Virus record (IMG/VR): IMGVR_UViG_3300032331_000902
Coordinates: 1-41,294 of that record
Length of the DNA: 41,294 nt
Strand: one strand, 5' to 3'
Source of the DNA: a virus
Part shown: positions 1 through 5,870 of the stretch, piece after piece
Layout of the letters: each line of letters begins with the position of its first letter
How positions within the stretch are numbered: the first letter of the stretch is position 1
Notes under the pieces: model-generated
Database searches by the model: none
What the model saw: only the letters and a program-made list of their open reading frames with translations
What the model was told of the DNA's origin: nothing
Program-made: the position numbers and the translations under genes

Positions 1-42
1 CCTAGCGGCCACCCCATCAGCCACTCTACCCACGTTGGGTTC
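1..42. repeat. Terminal direct repeat, left copy (assembly overlap)
   Basis: These 42 bases are identical to positions 41253-41294. The repeat lies inside the cytosine methyltransferase reading frame, which continues in frame from one end of the window to the other. It is best read as the overlap left when a circular or circularly permuted genome was written linearly, and not as a biological terminal repeat. Confidence 0.93.
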
Positions 43-651
43 GGTGTTCCACCAAGACAATCTGCTAAATTGTGATTTTCCCCATGCCTTGCTCGGAATC
101 CAGTTCCACTCATTCCTTTGTAATCCCTGGTTGTTGGCGTTACATATTGCTTTAATCCATATTCTTTCTCTTTGATGTGGTGCGCCAACGTAATTTGCTC
201 CCAGCACTCCCCATCTTGCATCAAACCCCATCGAGGCCAAGTCTCCGAGAACTCGTCCAAGTCCTCTAGAAGTGAGCATTGGTGAGTTTTCCACGAACAC
301 GAATCGGGGTCGTACTTCGTGAATGATGCGCGCCATTTCTCTCCACATCCCGCTGCGTTCTCCGTCAATTCCTGCCCCTTTTCCTGCGGAACTGATGTCT
401 TGGCATGGAAATCCTCCCGAAACAACGTCAACAATTCCTCGCCACGGCTTTCCGTCAAAGGTTTGTACGTCATCCCAAATCGGGAAAGGCGGGAGAAAGC
501 CGTCATTTTGTCGGGCGCACAGTACGCTTGCTGGGTAAGGTTCCCACTCGACTGCACAGACTGTTCGCCATCCAAGGAGTTTGCCTCCAAGGATTCCACC
601 TCCTGCTCCAGCGAACAAAGCGAGTTCATTAAGGCTTGACTGATTATCCAT
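1..651 (-). CDS. dcm: DNA (cytosine-5)-methyltransferase, N-terminal 217 residues (gene crosses the window ends)
   Basis: The enzyme would transfer a methyl group from S-adenosylmethionine to C5 of cytosine in phage DNA, probably protecting it from host restriction. Translating leftward from ATG 651 gives the family motifs in order: FAGAGGG (13-19, SAM binding), GGFPCQDIS (79-87, catalytic Cys83), ENS (121-123) and QRERIW (160-165). Reading continues without a stop past base 1 into 41252-41172, which supplies the final GNGQVP motif. The whole protein is 243 residues, short for the family because the target-recognition stretch is only a few tens of residues. An in-frame ATG at 660 is an alternative start. 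The start overlaps the stop of the upstream gene by 8 bases. The target sequence cannot be read from the protein. Confidence 0.93.
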   Translation of the reverse strand, partial: MDNQSSLNELALFAGAGGGILGGKLLGWRTVCAVEWEPYPASVLCARQNDGFLPPFPIWDDVQTFDGKPWRGIVDVVSGGFPCQDISSAGKGAGIDGERSGMWREMARIIHEVRPRFVFVENSPMLTSRGLGRVLGDLASMGFDARWGVLGANYVGAPHQRERIWIKAICNANNQGLQRNEWNWIPSKAWGKSQFSRLSWWNTEPNVGRVADGVAAR

Positions 652-979
652 ACCATACATCCATCCATTTCGTTTCAAATCGTTCTTTTGCAGTCTGTAC
701 TGTTTGGCAAGCAATCACAGTAGTAGCACCATGCTTCTTACAAGCCTTTAAAAGGGCTTTTCCGCGACTTTCTGACTCAGTTGATATGTGGACCTGCGTT
801 CCTATTAAAAACCGCAAATCAAGGGTTTCTATCAGGTCACCAGAAACACATACATGAGGGAAGTCTCCGTGTTCCATCCAGTTCGTATTCGGAGAGGGAA
901 AGCTGTAGTCATCAATAAAGATAGCTTCAGGCATTAAACGTTTCTTACGCAAAACAATGATGTGTTCATGGCCTTTCAT
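644..979 (-). CDS. Conserved hypothetical protein, 111 aa
   Basis: I do not recognise the family. The protein is soluble and mixed alpha/beta, with a predicted strand-turn-helix alternation (VHISTESESRGKALLKACKKHG followed by TTVIACQTVQTAKER is split by a Gly, as in small Rossmann-like folds). Its ATG overlaps the stop of the DUF1376 gene as ATGA, and its own stop overlaps the methyltransferase start, so it is translated as part of the leftward replication operon. A role in replication or modification is inferred from position only. Confidence 0.75.
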   Translation of the reverse strand: MKGHEHIIVLRKKRLMPEAIFIDDYSFPSPNTNWMEHGDFPHVCVSGDLIETLDLRFLIGTQVHISTESESRGKALLKACKKHGATTVIACQTVQTAKERFETKWMDVWYG

Positions 980-1707
980 ACTAAACCTCTCATGTAGTCA
1001 GGAACGATAGAAACAACCTCATCCTGCCAACGTCCTTGGTTCAACCAGGTTGCTGGCATAGGAATAAACTGTCCGTTATCTTTTTTCCACTGGTCAGTGT
1101 TCTTTTGTTGGGCAATGGCTTTAAGCATTGATTGCAAAAGTTCGTTGTTTACTTTGCGTTTGGCAAAGGCGGCTCGAGCCAAGTCTTTGCCGGTCTTCTT
1201 GGGATAGGCTTTCCAAAACTCTTCAAAATTCTCATTAACCACTGGCTTTATGCTGGGTAGCGACTGGGTAGCCACTGGGATAGCATCTTGATAGCGGTCT
1301 GCTAGCATTTCGCTAGCGTTGTTTGGTTTATGGTTATTGTTTATTGGTTCTTGGTTATTGGTTGGTTGAACGTCTGTTGAACGTCCGTTGAACCGCCGTT
1401 CAGCAGATGCTTTGCCAGCCTTAGATGCTTTGTCAACTTTGTCTCTGAAATGATTGATTTCCTTGTTAACTCTTTCAGAAAACCAACCTTCGTTTCCATT
1501 GACAAAGAATTCTTGCAATACGATTTCAATGCTATCGGAATGCGAACGCATACGAATCAACCTTGAAATTTCATCAAAGTCTGCTGGCAATGGTTTTTCA
1601 TGGAGATAACACCAATCAAGCATTCGGCGATAAACCAAATCTTCTATATCTGAAAGGTGGGAGGTGTGTGACTGATAGTCACCAATGTTGAACTGGTAAT
1701 AGTACAT
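976..1707 (-). CDS. DUF1376 (YdaU-like) replication protein
   Basis: This is probably the replication initiator or helicase-loading protein of the phage. The N-terminal 90 residues fit DUF1376: MYYYQFNIGDY, then LSDIEDLVYRRMLDWCYLHE and a winged-helix-like segment. A low-complexity Asn/Pro/Thr linker follows (about 105-135). The C-terminal segment has EEFWKAYPKKTGKDLARAAF and a MPATWLNQGRW motif, the tail common to phage O-like replisome organisers. ATG 1707 has an AAAGG ribosome-binding site six bases upstream. The gene is followed by a hypothetical, the methyltransferase and a DnaB-like helicase, which fits a loader-helicase pair. DNA-binding activity is inferred from the family. Confidence 0.85.
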   Translation of the reverse strand: MYYYQFNIGDYQSHTSHLSDIEDLVYRRMLDWCYLHEKPLPADFDEISRLIRMRSHSDSIEIVLQEFFVNGNEGWFSERVNKEINHFRDKVDKASKAGKASAERRFNGRSTDVQPTNNQEPINNNHKPNNASEMLADRYQDAIPVATQSLPSIKPVVNENFEEFWKAYPKKTGKDLARAAFAKRKVNNELLQSMLKAIAQQKNTDQWKKDNGQFIPMPATWLNQGRWQDEVVSIVPDYMRGLV

Positions 1708-1716
1708 ATTTAACCT

Positions 1717-1765
1717 TTATCACGGTTGTTATCACTGAAAAGAAACATCGGCAGGACGGTGATAA
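1717..1765. promoter_or_regulatory. Candidate operator: three TTATCAC elements
   Basis: Upstream of the DUF1376 gene, TTATCAC occurs at 1717-1723 and 1729-1735 (same strand, 12 bp apart) and as its complement GTGATAA at 1759-1765. The outer pair forms an imperfect inverted repeat, TTATCACGG against CGGTGATAA. Spacing close to one helical turn and the position before an operon gene suggest a regulator or initiator binding site. The binding protein is unknown. Confidence 0.4.
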
Positions 1766-1804
1766 ATCGTCTTTTCCCCCGCTAAAGGTAGCCGTGCCTC
1801 AATT

Positions 1805-2020
1805 TTAATCACTTTTTTGGTTCTGGTAAAGATTTTTTATTCGTTTTAAATTTTGCTTTTTAGGTATTGCATGGCCTACATGGTAGAAGCCGCAATGCGG
1901 ACAACGAAACACATCAAAAGCCCCATCGTGATGTTTCCGTATGGAGCTTTGAGCCAGATTGTGTGTTGGGAAAGGGTGCTTACCAAGGCACTGAGACTCT
2001 GGTGATGCTAGATATGTCAT
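1805..2020 (-). CDS. Small zinc-ribbon-like protein, 71 aa
   Basis: The C-terminal half has CPHCGFYHVGH, a zinc knuckle of CxxC plus His type, and the N-terminal part has a further Cys and two His (CLGKHPFPTHNLA). Similar short Cys/His proteins are common in phage early regions. The metal ligand assignment is inference and no enzymatic function is claimed. The ATG overlaps the TGA of the preceding 58-residue gene (ATGA), so the two are translationally coupled. A gap of about 100 bp carrying the TTATCAC elements follows. Confidence 0.72.
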   Translation of the reverse strand: MTYLASPESQCLGKHPFPTHNLAQSSIRKHHDGAFDVFRCPHCGFYHVGHAIPKKQNLKRIKNLYQNQKSD

Positions 2021-2193
2021 TGGTACACCTGGTGAATGTTGATAACTTTACCGGCTGCAATCTCGAGCGCCCTGACTAGCAGAGCGATGACGGCAGCGTC
2101 TAGGTCATGGTCTTCAGAATAGGAACTAGCACAGTCAATAGCCTGTACAAGTAACTGTTCAGCAAACTCGGTTTCAAGGGCATTTAGGTTCAT
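2017..2193 (-). CDS. Small hypothetical protein, 58 aa
   Basis: ATG 2193 opens a 58-residue frame that ends in TGA overlapping the ATG of the zinc-ribbon gene. The protein is acidic and helical (MNLNALETEFAEQLLVQAI, then EDHDLDAAVIALLVRALEIA). It is the first recognisable gene of the leftward operon. An AGGA lies directly against the start, so initiation spacing is poor. The four-base overlap is the main argument that the frame is used. Function unknown. Confidence 0.6.
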   Translation of the reverse strand: MNLNALETEFAEQLLVQAIDCASSYSEDHDLDAAVIALLVRALEIAAGKVINIHQVYQ

Positions 2194-2313
2194 TCCTAGA
2201 CGTTAGCGCACCTTTTTTAATTTGTCTATTAGGGAAAACACCTAGTAAAAAACGTAGAAAACGTAGTAATATCACCCTTGTCAGCAAATTCGCTGTCTTA
2301 CCTGGAGCTTCTA

Positions 2314-2538
2314 ATGTCAACTCAACTACCTTTGTCAACTCTCGTAGAAATGCACGTTCAAGTTGAAAAACTGTTTGCCCAATGGGATGCACTTCCAAAG
2401 CCTTGGTCACCTGAACAATGGCAACTGCGTCACGATATGTGCGTAACTCGCAGCTATCTCAAAACCTATGTGACATTGGCTCTTGCCGGTGAAAGCATGG
2501 AAATCGTAAATACAGACGTTAAAACTACAGGGGAATAA
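2314..2538 (+). CDS. Small hypothetical protein, 74 aa
   Basis: This is the first gene of the rightward early block. ATG 2314 is chosen over an upstream in-frame TTG (2278) because GGAG lies eight bases upstream. The protein is mainly helical with a tryptophan/proline-rich middle (WDALPKPWSPEQWQLRHD). I do not recognise the family. The intergenic stretch before it (2194-2313) separates the divergent leftward and rightward early operons and must contain their control signals, but I see no convincing -35/-10 pair. Confidence 0.65.
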   Translation: MSTQLPLSTLVEMHVQVEKLFAQWDALPKPWSPEQWQLRHDMCVTRSYLKTYVTLALAGESMEIVNTDVKTTGE

Positions 2539-2540
2539 GC

Positions 2541-2738
2541 ATGGGAACTTGGACATACACAATGGATGGTGCAGAGTTTGAGATTGATTACGAGATCGAC
2601 TGGGTTGATGATCGTGAAACAACTCAGGCTTACATCACCTCTATCAAGCATAAAGGCGTTGAGTTTCTGGACTTGCTTTCCAAAGGAAATGTCGAGTATC
2701 TTTCTGAAAAACTAAACGAACACGTTGACTATGACTAA
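2541..2738 (+). CDS. Small hypothetical protein, 65 aa
   Basis: The frame starts two bases after the preceding stop, with GGGGAA upstream. The product is very acidic and predicted beta-rich (TWTYTMDGAEFEIDYEIDW), ending in a short helix. Its stop overlaps the start of the next gene by eight bases. Family not recognised. Confidence 0.65.
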   Translation: MGTWTYTMDGAEFEIDYEIDWVDDRETTQAYITSIKHKGVEFLDLLSKGNVEYLSEKLNEHVDYD

Positions 2739-2937
2739 ATACCAAACCGAAAAAGAAGCCCGTATTGCCTATCAAAATGCGTACAGGGTCCACCAAAAAG
2801 CCACTATGGACGCTTTGATTGATGCAGCCAAAGCCACTGTAGCCGGTGAAGATAACGCCAAATTGTTGGCAAAATCAGCCTTGGAGATGACTAAACGTGG
2901 GCAGACCAAGCTGGCTCTCGCAAAAGATAAGGGCTGA
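2731..2937 (+). CDS. Small helical hypothetical protein, 68 aa
   Basis: ATG 2731 overlaps the TAA of the upstream gene. The product is Ala/Lys-rich and entirely helical (KEARIAYQNAYRVHQKATMD). It could be a small DNA-associated or regulatory protein, but nothing in the sequence fixes this. Confidence 0.6.
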   Translation: MTKYQTEKEARIAYQNAYRVHQKATMDALIDAAKATVAGEDNAKLLAKSALEMTKRGQTKLALAKDKG

Positions 2938-3112
2938 TCTAGTTGGCCCCATCAAGCCGTGGGGTGGTGCTAGACCAGGTGCAGGAAGACCTCGGATTAA
3001 AGAACCGGTGGTTAACCTGCGTCTGAACAACATTCAACGTTTATCACTTAAAGAACTAGGCAATGGAGACATCCAGGCCGGTGTTCAGGCACTGATAGAC
3101 AAATACTTGTAG
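2897..3112 (+). CDS. Small basic protein, possible ribbon-helix-helix DNA-binding protein, 71 aa
   Basis: The frame has no ATG. GTG 2897 is preferred because GGAG lies ten bases upstream, which gives a 41-base overlap with the previous gene. The middle carries a GGARPGAGRP motif, a flexible basic arm frequent at the start of phage DNA-binding proteins. It is followed by a strand (VVNLRLN) and two helices (QRLSLKELG, IQAGVQALIDKYL), the order of ribbon-helix-helix domains. It may be the early-region regulator. DNA binding is inference. Confidence 0.55.
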   Translation: MGRPSWLSQKIRADLVGPIKPWGGARPGAGRPRIKEPVVNLRLNNIQRLSLKELGNGDIQAGVQALIDKYL

Positions 3113-3119
3113 GAATATC

Positions 3120-3440
3120 ATGGACATAGACCCAACACGAGCAGTAGAGTACATTCAAAAAAACGCAGAAGTATTTTCTGAAGCAAAATCAGAACGGGTA
3201 AGAATCGAATCGTATCTAAAGTACCTCAAGGCATCCTTGATGAACAAAAGTGACTCCACCAGCCTTGGCGCAAAAGAAACGTATGCTTACAGCCACCCTG
3301 AGTACCTAGAACAGATAAACGGATTAAAGGTAGCGGTGGAAACTGAAGAACGCATGAAATACATGATGGAAGCCGCAAGAATGAAAGTAGAGATTTGGAA
3401 AACACAAGAGTACACAAAACGTGTTGAAATGAAACTATGA
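3120..3440 (+). CDS. Conserved helical hypothetical protein, 106 aa
   Basis: The protein is charged and almost wholly helical, with coiled-coil character in both halves (KSERVRIESYLKYLKASLM and ETEERMKYMMEAARMKVEI). Proteins of this pattern often sit directly before DUF1364 genes in phages, as here, where the stop overlaps the next ATG by four bases. An accessory role in recombination is a guess from this context. Confidence 0.7.
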   Translation: MDIDPTRAVEYIQKNAEVFSEAKSERVRIESYLKYLKASLMNKSDSTSLGAKETYAYSHPEYLEQINGLKVAVETEERMKYMMEAARMKVEIWKTQEYTKRVEMKL

Positions 3441-3838
3441 AGATTTACAGAGACAAATCCCTGCTAAAACTGGCCCAAGGGGAAGAATGCCTTTTAAAGG
3501 TCCCAGAAATTTGCCAGGGGGGGACTGAAACAATTGTGGCCTGTCATAGCAATCACGGCTCGGACGGCAAAGGCATGGGCCAAAAAGCCTCAGATGCCGC
3601 TACAGTGTGGGGATGTGCAGCTTGCCACAAATGGCTAGACCAAGGGCCAGCCTCGCAGGAGGAAAAAGCCCAAGTATTTGATGATGCACTTACACTGCAA
3701 TACATCGAATGGATTAAAATAGCCCGAACACCTTCCCTGCGTCCCTGGAAGGTCACTGCCGCCAAAAACGTACTTAACCACCTAGGACTATCATGGACCC
3801 AATCGGCGACTTCATTCTTTCGATATTGCACACGATAA
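3437..3838 (+). CDS. DUF1364 HNH/zinc-like putative nuclease
   Basis: The N-terminal two thirds match DUF1364: DKSLLKLAQGEECLLKVPEIC, then ACHSNHG, DGKGMGQKASD, and a CAACHKWLD block. These place four Cys and several His as in HNH-type metal-binding folds. The family is found in lambdoid recombination regions and is usually called a nuclease-domain protein, though its activity is poorly established. The last 15 codons overlap the next gene in another frame. Confidence 0.78.
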   Translation: MKIYRDKSLLKLAQGEECLLKVPEICQGGTETIVACHSNHGSDGKGMGQKASDAATVWGCAACHKWLDQGPASQEEKAQVFDDALTLQYIEWIKIARTPSLRPWKVTAAKNVLNHLGLSWTQSATSFFRYCTR

Positions 3839-4152
3839 CGAACACCCACATTCTGCATTGGCAGACTAAATCGTTTTCTGAGCATACTGCCCTCGGCGAG
3901 TTCTACGATAGCCTACAGGACCTTGTAGATACCCTGGTGGAGTGTATGCAGGGCAAGTATGGAATGATCCTGCAATTCCCTGCCACCTATCACGCTCCAA
4001 GCCCAACCGGACTGGAAGAGTTGCAAGCATTCGGACAGTATTTTGCCCAGGGCCGTCAGCAATTGCCCCAGGACAGTGAGATACAAAATCTCTGTGATGA
4101 AATTGCCGCTTTAATTGACCAAACCACATACAAATTGACTTTCCTAAAATAA
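3793..4152 (+). CDS. Ferritin/Dps-like protein (DUF5856-type), 119 aa
   Basis: The segment LHTITNTHILHWQTKSFSEHTALGEF is split by a Gln/Thr turn and resembles the first helix of Dps-like four-helix proteins, where His-Trp begins the metal-site helix. DSLQDLVDTLVE follows, like the D-x-x-x-E helix. The protein is shorter than bacterial Dps (about 160 residues), but phage members annotated DUF5856 have this size. A role in iron or oxidant handling, or host-DNA binding, is inferred. ATG 3793 overlaps DUF1364 by 46 bases with AGGA upstream. It is the last gene of the rightward early block. Confidence 0.62.
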   Translation: MDPIGDFILSILHTITNTHILHWQTKSFSEHTALGEFYDSLQDLVDTLVECMQGKYGMILQFPATYHAPSPTGLEELQAFGQYFAQGRQQLPQDSEIQNLCDEIAALIDQTTYKLTFLK

Positions 4153-4154
4153 GA

Positions 4155-4190
4155 CCCTTAAATTTTTTGAGGGGGGGGTTTCGGTTTTTT
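4155..4190 (+). terminator. Candidate terminator of the rightward early operon
   Basis: CCCTTAAA (4155-4162) and TTTGAGGG (4166-4173) form an eight-pair stem with one T-G wobble and a three-base loop. A G-run and a T-rich tract (TTTCGGTTTTTT) follow. It starts three bases after the stop of the ferritin-like gene. The rest of 4190-4360 shows no convincing gene. Confidence 0.5.
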
Positions 4191-4360
4191 GGGGAAAATA
4201 GTCCAAAAATGCCTCAACAGAGGGGTCAAAAGTGGTCGGATTGACGAAAAACTCCAGAATTGATACGTTTTTTGGCAATGAATTACCCTAATTTTCACCC
4301 TGCTACTAGGCGCAAAATCAATCAGAGCGCAGTTAATGCGCCCCAATCAACGACAAAAAA

Positions 4361-4375
4361 CCCGCATATGGCGGG
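4361..4375 (-). terminator. Terminator of the leftward GP88 cassette
   Basis: The stem CCCGC / GCGGG has a five-base loop. Read leftward it is followed at once by TTTTTT (the complement of 4355-4360), the form of an intrinsic terminator. It lies directly downstream of the stop codon of the 59-residue gene. Read rightward it is followed by a weaker T-rich stretch, so it may work in both directions. Confidence 0.7.
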
Positions 4376-4555
4376 CTAATGTTTGTTTTTAATCAAATGG
4401 GGCAAAAATGTAGTGTCGCCCAATTGACGCAGTGCAACATAATGCAGCAAAACATGAGTTTTGCTCATGCCTTTAGATGGATGTTTTGCTGACCATGCAA
4501 TACTTGATGGTGGCATGAGTCTAATTAAATGACCCAAATATTCCGATCTTTTCAT
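4376..4555 (-). CDS. Hypothetical protein, 59 aa, third gene of the GP88 cassette
   Basis: ATG 4555 is selected because GGAG lies nine bases upstream, and it begins two bases after the stop of the membrane peptide. The product is basic and His-rich (about six His) with no obvious membrane segment (MKRSEYLGHLIRLMPPSSIA). The terminator stem begins at its stop codon. Family not recognised. It is probably co-expressed with the GP88 protein and the membrane peptide. Confidence 0.6.
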   Translation of the reverse strand: MKRSEYLGHLIRLMPPSSIAWSAKHPSKGMSKTHVLLHYVALRQLGDTTFLPHLIKNKH

Positions 4556-4557
4556 AA

Positions 4558-4647
4558 TTACATTCTCCAAAAATAAAGGACAAAAGGAAAAAACAACAGC
4601 GCAGCGAAAATCAATGCTTGGAATAGGTCAATCAGAAAAGTTTTCAT
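4558..4647 (-). CDS. 29-residue single-pass membrane peptide
   Basis: ATG 4647 overlaps the TGA of the GP88 gene (ATGA), and the frame ends with TAA two bases before the next ATG, so it fills the gap between two genes exactly. The peptide is MKTFLIDLFQ followed by a strongly hydrophobic stretch (residues about 11-26) and a WRM end. That gives one membrane helix with a short N-terminal tail and no signal peptidase site. Small phage membrane peptides can modulate host envelope enzymes or pores. No function is claimed here. Confidence 0.6.
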   Translation of the reverse strand: MKTFLIDLFQALIFAALLFFPFVLYFWRM

Positions 4648-5300
4648 TGTGCTGCCTTGATAGAGATTACTTTCATCATTTTGCGCCCGTGCGCTGGATA
4701 GCAAATCAGATCGATCTCTTTATTCCAGCAAGCCCTACAGCCACTGCATTTGCCATCGTGCTCATATGCTTGGCACAACGATGCACCAGGGAATGCCTGG
4801 AATGTCGCTGCATCCGGTCCGATAACGCTGCCATGCAATCCAGGCGTAAATGATCCATCGATGGAATCAGCAGAAAACCGCACGGAAACGTTTTCTAGTT
4901 GCTGCATTTGATCGAACACCATGCGAAATTTGGGGAATTTATGCATCCTGGTAGGCAACCAATGTTTGCACCATGGTGTCCGCTGCATTACCTCGAGCAC
5001 TTTTTCAGCCAATGCCAGGGAATATAGGTCCCCGCTATCCAGCCAGCGAAAATAGCGGTCGGTTTCCAGTGCTGTAACCATATCGTCGCACCATTCCACG
5101 CGCTGCCAATCCTGTTTGTTCTCTGCCCGTGGGGCCTTGACATTGGGGTAATTGTAATTCCCTGTAGTGGCGTAACAACCCTTACAGGCATCCACCAGCA
5201 CACCAGGACTCTCTACTGATCCTGGGCACGTTTCAATTGCCTGTAGTGACCAGGACCGGATTCCATCTAGTTTAGATGTAACAGAAATACGTATTGACAT
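4644..5300 (-). CDS. GP88-family Cys-rich protein, 218 aa
   Basis: The start at 5300 is supported by GGAG eight bases upstream; longer in-frame starts have no such site. The pattern matches the GP88 family first named in mycobacteriophages: TSKLDGIRSWSLQAIETCPG, CKGCYATTGNYNYPN, a WLDSGDLYS segment, PWCKHWLPTRMHKFPK, and a C-terminal CSGCRACW knuckle. The biochemical function of the family is not known to me. The many Cys suggest a metal or Fe-S site. It is the first gene of an isolated leftward three-gene cassette lying between two rightward blocks, which suggests an independently controlled accessory unit. Confidence 0.75.
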   Translation of the reverse strand: MSIRISVTSKLDGIRSWSLQAIETCPGSVESPGVLVDACKGCYATTGNYNYPNVKAPRAENKQDWQRVEWCDDMVTALETDRYFRWLDSGDLYSLALAEKVLEVMQRTPWCKHWLPTRMHKFPKFRMVFDQMQQLENVSVRFSADSIDGSFTPGLHGSVIGPDAATFQAFPGASLCQAYEHDGKCSGCRACWNKEIDLICYPAHGRKMMKVISIKAAQ

Positions 5301-5693
5301 TTGACAATCTCCAGTAGCAGTGCAATAGCGCACACACACAATATAACGCTAAATAAACGTTTCTAGCATAGGTATAAACCCTAAGTTGTACGATAGAAAA
5401 GTAATAACGTTAAGACAGAAACGTTTTAAGTGTTTGAATACTTAGGTTTTCAAATAGGCCGGAAAACTAGTCAATTACCCGACAGTCTGCATTGTGTGCA
5501 ATGTGACCATAAAACTACTGTCTGTCTGCATTATTTATAGGCAGTGCAATCCGCGCAAACCCTAGCACTTAGGCCGGTGTTTCATTGGAGAGGGTAAGAG
5601 AATGCCGTAGGGGAATACAACAATGATGGACTCTCACCGGATCGCTGCGCTCACCATGCCATCACGACAATAAACGTTACAAAAACGCTAAAC

Positions 5694-5810
5694 GATAGGG
5701 GCCCTCTCTCCGCACAAATCAGCGGCTTACCCCCTCCCCTCAAACATTTGCCCCGTACAATCAGCAGGGGGGGTAGGACTGGAACCGGTTCAGAAGAGGG
5801 GGGCCCTATC
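5694..5810. repeat. Nested inverted repeats upstream of the late operon
   Basis: The outer arms of 15 bases (5694-5708 and 5796-5810) pair with two mismatches, one of which is G-U in RNA. The inner arms TACCCCC and GGGGGTA (5728-5734, 5769-5775) are perfect. The structure ends some 60 bases before the first late gene. As RNA it would be a long branched stem; as DNA it could extrude a cruciform. No T-run follows, so it is not a typical terminator. Confidence 0.6.
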
Positions 5811-5847
5811 ACCCATTCCCAAAATTTCTATAAAAACTTTTTCAACG

Positions 5848-5853
5848 TATAAT
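5848..5853 (+). promoter_or_regulatory. Candidate late promoter -10 box (TATAAT)
   Basis: A perfect TATAAT lies 17 bases before ATG 5871. The matching -35 at a 17-base spacing (5825-5830, TTTCTA) is poor. Start of transcription would be near 5860, so the leader would be only about ten bases and barely include the AAGGA ribosome site at 5860-5864. The box may need an activator or be fortuitous. Confidence 0.35.
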
Positions 5854-5870
5854 TGCGAAAAGGAATCGCT

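Larger units (their letters stand above)
5301..5870. other. Gene-free structured intergenic region (candidate origin, control or packaging region)
   Basis: About 570 bases hold no supported gene. The left part has three AACGTT palindromes (5356-5361, 5406-5411, 5420-5425) with a fourth at 5673-5678. A CATTG/CAATG dyad lies near 5500. The right part has nested inverted repeats: GATAGGGGCCCTCTC (5694-5708) against 5796-5810, and TACCCCC (5728-5734) against GGGGGTA (5769-5775). Within these lie CCGC/GCGG and the perfect palindrome GAACCGGTTC (5782-5791). Such density fits an origin, a packaging site or a structured RNA. It separates the divergent GP88 cassette and late operon and so must carry their promoters. 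Confidence 0.5.

Noticed and set aside
1-42. The 42-bp ends as packaging terminal repeats
   Set aside because: A gene crosses the join in frame and 42 bases is close to an assembler overlap; true terminal repeats are usually much longer.
1867-2079. Rightward 70-codon frame opposite the zinc-ribbon gene
   Set aside because: It is opposite two coupled genes with overlapping start/stop codons and its translation has no phage-like pattern.
4241-4269. TTGACG followed 17 bases later by TACGTT, a possible promoter
   Set aside because: The -10 matches poorly and a rightward transcript would only enter genes of the opposite strand.
4158-4346. Leftward 62-codon frame after the ferritin-like gene
   Set aside because: It starts in AT-rich spacer, has no ribosome site, runs through the candidate terminator and has an unlikely Pro/Lys composition.
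5601-5665. A 16-codon frame (ATGATG start) in the structured region
   Set aside because: Too short, weak ribosome site and inside an inverted-repeat region; no overlap with neighbours to support use.
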